DNA from: Elusimicrobia bacterium RIFOXYB2_FULL_48_7
Lineage (GTDB): Bacteria; Elusimicrobiota; Endomicrobiia; CG1-02-37-114; XYA2-FULL-39-19
Length of the DNA: 15,708 bases
Assembly (NCBI GenBank): GCA_001800495.1
Contig: MGVM01000040.1
Span: forward strand, 1-15,708
Direction of reading: 5' to 3'
Position numbers and translations under genes: made by a program. The notes under the pieces are model-generated. The model did no database searches and was not told the DNA's origin. It saw nothing but the letters and a program-made list of their open reading frames with translations. The stretch's first letter is position 1; every line of letters starts with the position of its first letter. Shown here one piece after another: positions 1-12,100 of the stretch.

Positions 1-109
1 TCCCGGCAACATTAACATTTATCCTTGATGTATCAAGGACACCGTCGTTATTTGGCGATATATCAAGATTTTCTGCATATGCGTAGTTAATAGGGATACT
101 CACGGCAAT
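1..109 (-). other. Start of a FlgD-like Ig domain (cut by window edge)
   Basis: The last visible residues contain LDISPNNDGVLDTSRINVNV. The (S)PNNDG-x-x-D-(x)S/T motif is the hallmark opening of FlgD-like Ig domains, which typically lie at or near the C-terminus of exported proteins in Gram-negative candidate phyla. Suggests the gene ends not far beyond the window. Confidence 0.65.
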
Positions 110-3100
110 GCTGTCTATGGTAACAGTAGCAAAACCGCTGTATGGCGCGTAATAGCCCATGCTGTCTTTAGCCCAGACCTGCCACTCATAACTACCGCCA
201 TTAAGCACCTGGGCAGGTTTATAACTGTTAGTTGTAAGGCCGGTCTGCCAAATACCGGGGTTGATTTGGATGACGTAGGTCACCCCATCGAAGCTGGTGA
301 TGTTTTCCCACCTGAATTCAGGCATTTGGCTGTTAACGGTGTCATTGTTGCCCGGATACACTAGAACAATGCCTTTTGTGCTGATTTCAAGGTTCATATA
401 GGAAGACCAGTCACTTGTATTGTTTTTAGAATCTTTCGCCCTTACCTGCCAGTAGTATACCCCGGAAGCTAAATCCTCTGGGGGGATGAAATTGGCGGTA
501 AATAAACCGCTTGTTGACAACGTAAGGGTTGTAAAATCAGTTGAACTGGATATTTGCAAACCGTATTGTACAGGTACTGACAAATCCGTGACAGCCTGCC
601 AGCTGAATTGCGGGGTTTGATTGAAAACACAGACGTGGACTGCCGGGCTTGAAAGGGAAGGAACATCCGGGGCAATAAGGTCTTCAATTTGCGATTCTGA
701 TTCTGCTATGTTTGAAATACCGCTTGCATTACCTACTTCGTCGTATGACCATACCGCGAAATAGTGCGTTGTCGCATACGATAAACCGGTAATTGTAAGG
801 GTATTTGAGCTATAGGGCGCGCAAGATGTTGTTTGTTCGAGTTTATAGTTATCGATCTGGAAAGAATATTCGCTGTATGTGCTGTAATCTACCCGGAATT
901 TGCCGGCAACTATTTGGCCGGTAAGCCCGTCATCGCCAGGCGAACTCCAGCTAAGGTTAATTTCCCCCTCTTTCAGGCCGATACTAGCAGACAATGTGGT
1001 AACCGCTGACGGGGCAGTCAAATCTTTGGCAGAAATTACTGCGTATAAACCAGCTGAATTGACACTGATCTTTAACGTGTTGTTTGCCGGGTCTCTCGAG
1101 ATTATGCTTGAAACCATTGATTGCCAGCCGGATTCGCTGTTAAATCTGTAAATGTCGATGTTGTTTTCATCGATATTGAACGGGATCCTTGCGGGGTCGT
1201 ACTTAACTGTCATTTCAGAAACGGAATTGAACGCTGCGCCCGCCGGAAGCACGTTATACATTGAACTGATGATGTCCAGGTTATCCACTTGCGCTGAAGA
1301 AACGGCAACTGCGCCCAGGGTCGAATATGTGGATTCAATTATCAAATACGGCGCGGTTGTCTGGGCTTCTAGCTCGCAGGTATCATAGAACACCACAGCA
1401 CTTTCAATACCGCTGGCCAGGCTGACACAATTATACGTTTTTGTGCTAATCGCGCTTGACCAGTCCGAATGGGTTTGTTTATCATCAATTGTACGCAGTT
1501 TCAGGTACCATTCTGCGCCCTGAGGTAAACTGTTTATTGAATAAACGTTAATTGTGCCGGGAACGCTGACAGTTGAAATTAATATCTGCGTGTACGGTTC
1601 CATGGAAACATATGAGGAATAATTTATTTCGAATTTACTGCCCGCACCCAACAGCCCTGCCTGGCCGTCGTCCCCGGGTGCTGCCCAGGCAAGCGAGATT
1701 GCGCTGGAACTTCTGCTGACCACCGACAGATCAGTTTCCGACGGGGCAACACCAGGAACAAAAATTGACTGTGTGCCAGACCAGTCAGACCGCTTGAATC
1801 CGGAATCAACCACTCTTACCTGCCAGTAATAGGTCGCGTTTTCTATTGGCGGGTCAAGAATAAGCCCTGGCTGGCTTGCACTTATAAACCCGTGCATGGA
1901 ACTGCCTGTTAATGGAGATAATATCCAACTGGAAAGATTATCGGTTATTGTTTCAGTCGCGCAGCGGAATTCGTAATTTAAACCGTTTTGCGGGGTTTGG
2001 GTATCAGAACCATTAGCGCACGTAAGTTCTAGAACACCCGTTTCAGTATTGTATTGAGAATTGTACCCTGAACCCGATACAACCGGAGCTGTGTTCTGGT
2101 TTCCATATTCTGCTTGTATGGATTTATTTATTTGTACCGGCTGGCCGAAGCTATTGCCAATTAACTGGTCTAAATCCCCATCGTTATCGTAATCGCCCCA
2201 GATCGCTGCCCTGCTGGTTGATTGAGTCCCGGAAAGGATCTTGGTAAACGTGCTGTCGCTGTTATTCTTGTAGATATAGTTTTGGTTTGAATAGTCGCTT
2301 AAAAGTATATCCAAATCACCGTCGTTGTCATAATCGCCCCAAGAAACGTTGTTTGTGTATGCTGTTTCAGATGAAGTCCAGACAGCCGTGAAGACATCGT
2401 TCCCGTCGTTGCGGTAAATTTTGTCTGGACCGGAATAGTTGCCGACAAATAGATCCAATTTACCGTCGTGATTATAATCTGACCACGAGACGCAGGTGGT
2501 ATATTCTGCGTTAGGGATACTTATACTTTCATCTGAAAAAGACCCGTCTTTGTTGTTTTTATAGATTTTATTGTTTTCTGATGAATTCCCTGCAACAAGG
2601 TCAAGGTATCCGTCGTTATCGTAATCGCCCAAAGCTATGCTTGTAGTGTAGCCGGATTCTGCTGACTGCCAGGCAATTCCAAAGGTTCCATCTCCGTTAT
2701 TGCGGTAAAGAACAACCGGCTGCTGGTAGTTGCCTGATACTATGTCGGTTTTACCGTCATTATCGCAATCGCTGAAAGCCACGCTTTGCGTGTTCCAGCT
2801 TTCTGTCGTAACCCACGCGTATGTAAATGTAGTGTCACCGTTGTTACGATAGATTTTTAGCGGCTGGCCATAATTGCCTGCTAATATATCCGGTTTGCCG
2901 TCATTATTATAATCTCCCCAGACTATGCTTGTTGTGTTATCGGTACTGCTTGAACTCCAGATATTTGTGAACGTTCCGTCTTGATTGTTCCGGAAGACTT
3001 TTATGGGTTCTTGATAGTTGCCGGTTACAAAGTCTTGGTATCCGTCATTGTCGTAATCGCACCATGTGATGGATTGCGTTGACAAGGTTTCGCTTGACTG

Positions 3101-6100
3101 CCATGCTAAATAGAAACTGCCTGCGCTGGCGGAAACCGTATCTGACCAACCTGACCAGTTTTGCGCTTCGTCAGCTGTTCTTACCTTTAAATAATATACT
3201 TCGCCCAACGGCAAACCGGTTAAAATGTACGAGTATTCTGTGCCGGGGTAAACGTTTGCAGGGATTGTTTTTGTTTCATAAGTATTGAAATCAACAGCCG
3301 TGGAATACTCTATATTCCAAGTCCCGCTTTGGATTGTTCCTATTGTCCCGTCATCGCCAGGTGTTGTCCAGGTTAACCTTATTTGTGTGTCTGTTTGGGC
3401 AGATATAACTGCTATCTGTGCAGGAGCAGTAGTGTCTGTTTCCGGGCAGGCTGTCGCGCTGTTGGATATGCCGCTATAGTTGCTGTAATCATCAGAAGAC
3501 CAAATACGGAAATAGTAAGTAACGCCGTAATTGAGCCCTTGAAGTAAATGGCTGGTAAGCGTAAGAGGCGCGCAGTTGGCTGGCAGGTCTAATTTGAATG
3601 TTTGGACTTGGAACGAGTATTCGCTATAGGTGCTGTAGTCTACCCTCCAGGAACCGGTTGAGATATTACCGGTTAAACCGTCGTTGCCGGAGCTTGTCCA
3701 GCTAAGTAATGCCTGGCCGTTTTCAAGGCCGGTGGAAGTAGCTTGAAGGTCTGTTATAGCTGACGGCGCAATTGCGGCCGGCAGATATGTTGTTGCGAGA
3801 TTTGACATCTCACTGTAGTTGCTCGATTCATCGAGCGCCCAGATTTTGAAGTAATATGTTGTTTCACCAGCCAGCCCGGTTATTGAATAACTTATCTCCG
3901 ACAATGGCGCGCAAGCAACAGCCTGTTCATGTTTATAGGTTTGGGTTTGAAAAGTATAGCTGCTATATGTGCTGTAGTCGATTCTCCACGTGCCGCCGGT
4001 AAGGTTGTTTGTCCAGGCATCATCGCCGGGAGATATCCAGGAAAGAGTTATTTTGTTGCTGTCGTAATACGAAACTGCCTGCAAAGTTGTGATGTTTGCG
4101 GGGGCTGTTAAATCCGGGGCATAAGACGATGTCTGGTTGGATATGCCGGACCAGTTTAACGCGCCGTCACCTGACCATAGATGGAAATAATATGTGGTTT
4201 CCTGCGTTAAACCCGTTACAGCGTATTTTACGCTCAGGCCGGGATTAACGGTAGTGGTTATTTCCAAATTATAGTTCTGAATTTGGAAATTGTAGGCGCT
4301 GTATGTGCTGTAGGATATCCTGTATTTACCATTAATGATTTCACCGGTACTGTTATCATCGCCGGAAGTTGTCCAGGAAAGATTCGCCTTGCCGGCTAAT
4401 TCAAGGGCAGAACTTGCTGAGAGGTCAGCTACGGCTGATGGGGCAACATTGTTTACCATTTCATCTGCGCCAATGTCCCAGGCAGAACCGGAAGTGCGGG
4501 CATCACCATCAATGTCAGTTGAAAACGCAAGAACAGGGTCGTTTGACAGGTCAGTGCCTGTGTCTTTTGCGACCGTATACCCTGTTGCAAGGTGATAATC
4601 CCCGTTTGCTGAATCAACAAAATTGACTGTTTTATCGCGGTAACCGGAATCAGGGGATGTGTTGTCGTTTGTTATGTTGTTTGAATGGTAGAAATTGTTT
4701 GTGTCAAGATAATACGAATAGAAACATTTCGTTGTCCCCTGAATCAGGTTGTTCTTTAAATATAGTTTTGTTGGATTGCCTTGTTGCACGGAGAAAAACA
4801 CCGCGGCGCCGTCTGGTACTCTGTCGCAATTTATAAACGTGTTATTGTATATTATGTATGTATTTGGTCCGACGCCAGCCCATGCTTGGCTAACCGCATT
4901 TCCAAAACCAGTCATGATGTTGTTCCAAATCTTCACCGTGCCTGTTGAGGTGGTTAACGGATACACAGCGCAGTCTGAATTGACCGTAATCGGTGTGTCT
5001 GTACCTGTGTACCGGACATAATTGTTGCTCAGTTCAATATCGGCAAGCGTAGGATCAGAGGCTTTCCCGGCTAACCTTATTCCTATACCGTTCCATGTAG
5101 AAGACATGGAATTTTCCAATTGTAACCCATCTATCCTGACATGGTTTTGGGCTACATATATCGCCCCGTTATACTGGTTCGAAGAATTTACGAGCCGGTA
5201 TTTGGTTATGTCCCACTTGCCGGAATGACGCGCCGCGGCGGTGGTGTAAATCCTTATATAGTTTGACGGGGACGTGTCCCACCCGGTTAAATTGAGATTG
5301 TAAGGATAACCGATCACAACTTCTGCCTGGTTCCATGTACCGTCAATCTTTGCTACGGCTATTGCCGGCGAACCGCCGTCAGAAATTACAACATAACTTG
5401 AATTTTGGGTTTTATAGACCTGTTCCCCGGAAATAAACCCGCCATTAAGACCTTCCTTGATGTTTTTTACCAGTATTTGGCTGGAAGTAACATGAACAGC
5501 AGTGCCTGTTGAACCGGAAACAGCGCCCCAAACGGTTGAGCCATCAGATATCAATCCTGTTTGGTTGTTAAAAGTAAATACACGGGTGCCTGTCGAATGC
5601 GCTAAATCGCATTTATTTGCGACGTTCCATGCGTTTAAACCCGTATAGTCCACGCCAGTACCAGAATTTTCTTTAATAGTGCATATAAATTCCCTGGGAC
5701 CCAAGCACCAGTTTGAAACAGGGGATGCTTCTGAATAGTTTTTTACGTCATCTGCTGACCAGACCCTGAAATAATACGTGGTTTGGTCCTGCAGGCCTGT
5801 TATACGGCAAGTCTGAGATGTTTCTGGGGCGCAATTTGTTGAAATTGTTACCTGGGCTGACTGCATATTCCACTGGATTTGGGAGCTTGTCGAATATTCT
5901 ATTCTGAACTGACCGTTATCAAGGTTGCCTGTCATCCCGTCATCGCCGGGAGCAAACCAGCTAAGAATAATTTCACCTGTTTTGTCGCCCGTAACGACGT
6001 TTAAGTTGGCAATAGCTGACGGCGCAGTAAAATCCGTCATTTCATCTGCGCCGATGTCCCAGCCGCCGCCTGCTGGCCGGGTTTCACCCTGAATGTCTGT

Positions 6101-9100
6101 ATCAAATACGCGCCATGCATCGTTTAAGAGGCTAACACCTGCGTCTTTCGCGAAAGTATCAGTATTTGTTAAGAAATACTCGTTTGCGCCAGCGTTGACA
6201 AAACTGACGGTTTTGTTCATAAAATCGTAATCCGGGGTGGTGTTATCGCTTGAAATATTGTTTTGTGTGTGTTTAAACAGCCCGTTTTCACTGCCTAAAT
6301 GGTAACAGTTCGTGGATCCCTGGATAAGGTTGTTCCGCAGGTACAAGAACATGAACTTCTGTGTATATGACCAGGCAGTCTGGAAATGCACACCGTAACA
6401 CCATTGTTCTTTTAAGATTATTGTGTTGTTGTATATACAGAAAGTACTGCCTGAAGTGCCATAACTCGCCTGGATACCTGTGCCGCAACCCTCTATTATA
6501 TTATTCCAGGCAATATAGGTCCCCGTGGCATGCCCGGTATTAAATTCCATACCTGTTACGCGGTTTGCTGTAGTTGAACCGGCATACCTTATGTAATTGT
6601 TGCTGATTTCCCGGTAAAAAGTCTGCCCTTCAAATTCTCCGCTGGCTGGCGCAGTGGTATAGAATTCCCTGAACATTTCACGGTTTGCTGATGGGTTACC
6701 AGCGGTATTTTCTATCTGCAGGCCGTCAACGTACACATGCGGCGCGGCAATAGCAAAAACAGTCGAGTAATTTTTTTCTGCTGAAATCCTGTATTTTGTT
6801 AAGTCCCATTTGCCGGGGTGCCGGGCTGCAGGTGTTGTATATATCTTGATATAGTTTACGGGAGAGGTCTGCCAGCCGGTAATGGTGGCCGTGGTATCTG
6901 CTACATCCCAGTTGCCGTCAATTTTAGCGACTGCCGCTGCGCCTGACCCGTCGTCTGACAGGGTAAAATTACCCGCAGAGCAGCTGACGGTTTCACCGGA
7001 CTGGAATACTCCGGAAATGTTTTTTATTAAGGCCTGTGTGGCCGTTACGTGGGTGGCTATACCGGTAGCGCTGGATGTTTGGCCGGTAACTGTTGTGTTA
7101 TCATTGATCGTTCCGGTGAGCCCGCCGTGCGCAAAAACGCGGGTACCCGTAGAATGCACTAAATCGCATTTATTTGCGGCGTTCCATGCAGATAAATTAT
7201 TGTAATCGCCTCCGGTTTCTTTGATCGTGCAGACAAATTCTGTTATGGGTTTTAAGTAAATTGCAGCTAAATTAGACGCGTCTGAAAGATTGTTAAGTTC
7301 GTCTGATGACCAAACCTTGAAATAATAGTTGCCGAGTTGATTTAATCCTGTGATCACTGCCTGCTGTTTTGAGCCGGGCGCAACATTCGAAATGGGAATT
7401 ACAAGATTTGCAGTCGCTGGAGACCAGGGCATGTTCGCGGAATAAGTGGAATATTGGATTTTGTATTTGCCGGTTAAAACCCCAGTATTGCCGTCGTCGC
7501 CGGGAGCGCTCCAGGATAAATTTACAGAACCGAGTCCGTCAGTGTTATTATAGACCCTTAGATCGTCTATTGCTTCGGGAGGAGTAGAATCCGAGGAAGT
7601 AATCTTGACCACGGTGTCTGGACTGATAGCGGTTCTTCCATACATATCTGTTACATAGAACCTGATACGGTTTTGGTCATAGGGAGGACTGGAGATGTTG
7701 TTGAATGGCACGTCGTGGGCAGTTATTGTTTCAACATTCTGTGTACCGTTTGCTCCGGTACATGTTGGAATGTGGCCAAGATCTGTGTTCACTGTAAAAT
7801 AATCAAACGTGGCACCAAATTCTGTGTTTGAGTTCTCGTTGCCAATAGCCATGCCCAAAACTTGTGATGATTGCGCGCTGGTAAGGGTTATTGTTGAACC
7901 TATTTGTGTCCAACTCGAACCGTCAATTGAATAATATCCCCCGAATTTTGTGCCTTCCTTTATTAGTTTCACGTAACAAGGGAATGTAGATGTGCCTCCG
8001 GATGGTTCTTTATGGTCAAGTGTTCCATTATTGTCCAGATCATACTGGAATGTCCACCCGTATGCCGGGGATACGCCAATATAACAATAACCGGCTGAAT
8101 GCAATGAAGATTCGTTCCTTATCATTATGCCGGCTTTGTTGTAACTATCAGAAGTGTCCATATTGACAACTTTAGCAACAGCTTCAATATTATTTCCGTA
8201 GGATTGTGTTGATATTGCTGTATAGTTATCATCCGAGGCCCAAAGTTTTCCACCGCCAATCAGTGTAAGCTTTCCTGAGTTTATTGAATATTCACAGTTA
8301 ACACCAACCGTTACAAAGTTCCAGTATTTTGTTGCAACATCGCCATTGAAATCGTCACCCAAAACAGATGTCCACGTTTCACCTGAATCGGTTGTGTAAT
8401 CATACCTGCCGGAAGAGGTATTCAATCCCGCTATATTTGATTGTGCGGATGCATCTATGGTCGGTGTTTCATCTGTTATGTACTCATTTGGCCCAGCTGA
8501 GAGTGCTTTGTATTCTGGGGGGTGAATGGATAAATCAAATATACTTTCTTGAGTCCATGGGCCGGGGTTGCCTGCGCTGTCAATAGCGCGAACACGCCAA
8601 AAGTATCTGTCATCTGGTTTTGCTGGCATGGTATATTGGGTATCAGTCACTATTTCTGAAATCATCGGTTCGGGACTAATACCATCAAGTACTCTGACAT
8701 CGTCAAAACTTACCCTGTCATCGTGGCTGAAAAACCCTACAGCTTTGTTGAGAACATCATCCCCACTTGGAAAGGACCCATAAATTAGCCAATCAGCAGG
8801 TTCTGAGTCACCGACTTTCCAAACCTTACCCCATGCATCATTACCTGTTACTTTTAATTTAAAGTAATAAGGCACGCCTACTTCTACATCAAAGGGGGTT
8901 GTGGCTTTCCAATCATTTTCATCAGGGCCCCATTCATCAAGAAGGGCAAGGGTATCATTACCCCTGAAACACAAAGCCCATTTTTTGTAGTCGGTACCGG
9001 TACCACGGGCAAAAATGCCGGAACAACTCCACGGTGTGTGGTTTTGGGTGAACCCATTTACGGTAACCTTTGCGGTCATTATAACGTCCTGCTGCAGATA

Positions 9101-12100
9101 GCTGTCATGATATACGTAATTTAGGTACCTCATCCCTGAAGAATTGCCATCAGTTGTACCTAATTTTGTTAGCGAAAGTTCGCCATCGGCTGCTTCCCAT
9201 GTTGCTGGTGAAGCCGGGGTAACGCCGGGTTTACTCCAGACATCGTCGTATCTCCCGTCGTTAAAATTATCATTTAACGTTTCTGAATAGAATGATTCTA
9301 ACCTTGCTATATCGGATACATCCACTTGATATTTGCTTGCCCCTGATACTGTGTTCCATTCTAAGTCAGGCAGTTCTGTACATACTTGGTCATATAGCGG
9401 TTTTGAGAGAGTTGGGGCTGCTGAAGGCGGTTGAGTGTTAATGGTAAGAGTCCTGTATCCTGACCAGGGGCTCAAGTTGCCGGCATAATCTACAGCGCGT
9501 ACGTGCCAGTAATAAGTCCCGTCACTAAGGTTTGTTGAAGGAATGTATTCGGTGCTTGAGTTGAGTTTCTCGACTTTGACGTCATCAAAGAACATTTGTA
9601 TTGGGCTTCTAGGCCAGGTTGCAAGAGCAATATATCCTGTTTGCCAAGGAGAATTGCCGACATAAAGAAATTCGTTGTTATAATAGAACAATACCTTATC
9701 CTTTATACAATCAACACGTAGCGTATGCCATTCATTTTGATGAATAGTTTTTGGTATAAAGGTATAATCATAATCTATGCCATTCACGGTTTTGTACAAT
9801 CTTATTCCATCGTTTGTTGAATTGATTGATATTGAATTATTTGGATCTTGAATCCTTACACGCAAAGCAGAACACCATTTGTCTACCATTCTGGGCTGTA
9901 TCCTTACACTTGCACTATAATCTCCCCAGCTTTTATCTCCTGTAGAAGAATATTGTGGTACACCCTTATCGTCATTTACGTAATAAATGCCGCCGCCCGC
10001 TCCATCAGATCCCCAATACCAACCCTTGCTTATATCAGCAGAAGTCCATTTTGAAGTATCATTAATTGATGTAAAGTCACAGTTAAACAACAGATTCACG
10101 GGTTCAACTTTGATGTCGTTAAAACTTGCTACATAATTATGAGTGAACACACCTATAGCATTATCATTAATGTTTTGGGTGAAGTTTCCCTTTAACATCC
10201 AAACTGGTTCTTTTTCTATACCATCTGCTTTCCATGCTTTGCCCCAAACCTGGTTGCCTACAACTTTCATTTTTAACCAATATGCTTGGTCTTGCTCAAC
10301 ATAAAATTCTTTCTGGTCTCTTATCCAGTCATCCAGGCCTTCTTCAAATAAAGTTAACTTATATTTATTGCTTTCTTTCAAAAATCTGAACCCAAGCCCC
10401 CATTTGTGGAAATCATCTTTCCCAACCCCATGTGCAAAGATACCTGTTAAGCTCCACTGATTGTCTCCGATTGTCCTCATGGTTACTTTTGAAGTGATTA
10501 CCACATCCTTTGGTGCTTCTGGGTAATACAAAAAACTTTTATATCTATTATTTTCCATCCCGCTGCCACCCGATTGCGCAGGAGTAAGATATAATTCATC
10601 ATTTTCTGCAGAAAATCCTGCTGAAAAATCAGCCACATCTGTTCCTGGGTGCCATTTTGCGTCAGTGGTGTCCCAATCTGAAAATCCCGTCACTATCGCG
10701 TTTACTTTTTCGGTAAATGTGTTGTCATTTGAGATTTCTAAGTCATAAGTTGCTACGCCTGTACCACCGGTATCGTTAGCGCTTCCCCAGGTAAACGAAG
10801 GCTTGGGGTTGTTAACGATAGAATCATCTGCAGGAATAGTTAGAGCGGGCACTGTGGGTGAAATGGCATCTAAATTTGACATATCAAGCTGTATTGTTCT
10901 GGTTACTTGCCCATTACACGCAATATCTTCAGCAATTATTGTAATATTATAAACACCTATTGCGAAAGCTGGCTTGTTATATTTCTTAATGCCTCCTGTT
11001 TTAAAACCCCAAGGTGAAATAACCGTTGTTTCTCCTGTCCATAAGTTTGAAGCTGTGATAGAATAACGCAACCCAGTACAGAAACTACCTTCATCTTGTC
11101 TATCGGATGCATTAACTACAAACTTATTCTCTGTTTGATCATAATAAAAGTCTGGTATTTCGGCTTTTACATAATCTGAGTATAGTTTACTGGTACCAGT
11201 ATATATTTTCTCATCCTCGCTGAGAATTCCATCACCGTTTATATTGCGATATACAGAGAAACTAAAATCATTTAATGGGTAACTACCAAGATCAAGGAAT
11301 TGACCATCCCAATATACGGTATCACCAAATTCTGTTCCAAATCTTAATGTGTGGGGGCCTGGATTACCAGGATACGCAGCCGGGGTAATTTTGATTACAT
11401 CTCCTACATGAAAATTAGCGTAGTTTATACTACCAACAACGGATCTTTTTGGTTTGCTACATATTATGTAAAATTTTCTACGATATCTGCCCGGTGTATT
11501 TACGTAAAGAGTTGTGTCAGTTTGTTTAAAATAATATGACCCTAGATATGCGCTAATATTCAAAGTGTTTCCGACTAAACTTTCCGACCTATCTAATATA
11601 AGTGAACCTTTTTCTGTTTCATATGAAGTCCAACTAACGGGTGTATACGCAGGGTCTGGATTAGTAAAGGTTGTTGTGAACCATTTTTCATTGTTGCCTA
11701 TCCATATTGAGGAATCATAATTAAATGATACGTCTTTCTCAAAACATGTCCACTCATAGCTTTTTGCTAACTTGAGAGCTTTGTATGCATTTAATCTACC
11801 AGCGCCGTGTTTACCTGGATCGTATGTCTCGCCTAAATTCTTATCAGCTGAAGCTTTTATTATGTATCTAACTATTTCCGGGTGAGCCTTGGGAATTATA
11901 GAGCGTATTAATGCTGCAACACCAGCTATATGGGGAGCAGCGGCCGAAGTGAGTCCAAATGCTTTATTGTAATTTCCAGCAGTATCTCCTAAATTGTGTT
12001 TTTCTCTATTATCTCCTGACTGTAAGCCCATCACATCTGTTGTTAAAATTGGTGTACCTGGTGCAACGACAGCAACTTCAGGTCCATAAGAGCTTTGAGA

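Larger units (their letters stand above)
4457..7596 (-). repeat. Tandem duplication: two FN3 + beta-helix units (519-codon offset)
   Basis: Unit 1 is about 6038 to 7596 and unit 2 about 4457 to 6037. Each has an FN3 domain then a beta-helix domain opening with CTIKE and ending WDIGADEM. Identical stretches survive, for example the 20 bases at 7159 to 7178 and at 5602 to 5621, offset exactly 1557 nt, a multiple of three. Many third positions differ, so the duplication is not recent, but some segments stay near-identical. Confidence 0.85.
9280..10865 (-). other. Ig/FN3-type domain interrupted by two concanavalin-like jellyrolls
   Basis: The first half of an Ig/FN3 domain (SPTVPALTIPADD to YDLEISNDNTFTEK, about 10700 to 10865) is followed by two jellyroll modules, and the matching second half (STEYIPSTNLSDGTYYWHV, then AGNLSPWS) resumes at about 9560. 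An uninterrupted domain of this family runs directly from the YxLxIS strand to the GTYYWxVRAxD strand, so the jellyrolls appear nested in a loop. The stretch to 9280 then starts the next Ig/FN3 domain (PPSAAPTLSKP to YQVDVSD). Confidence 0.65.

Noticed and set aside
2170..3065. Regular direct repeats about 144 nt apart, CRISPR-like at a glance
   Set aside because: The repeats are coding, in the frame of the giant gene, and translate as FG-GAP calcium loops; repeat and spacer lengths do not fit a CRISPR array.
4335..4626. Two overlapping plus-strand reading frames of 85 to 86 residues
   Set aside because: Both lie opposite the FN3/beta-helix junction of the giant gene; no independent support.
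6882..7205. Plus-strand reading frame of 107 residues
   Set aside because: It lies wholly opposite the beta-helix coding region, has no ribosome-binding site or signal that I can see, and its protein is a shadow of the minus-strand codons.
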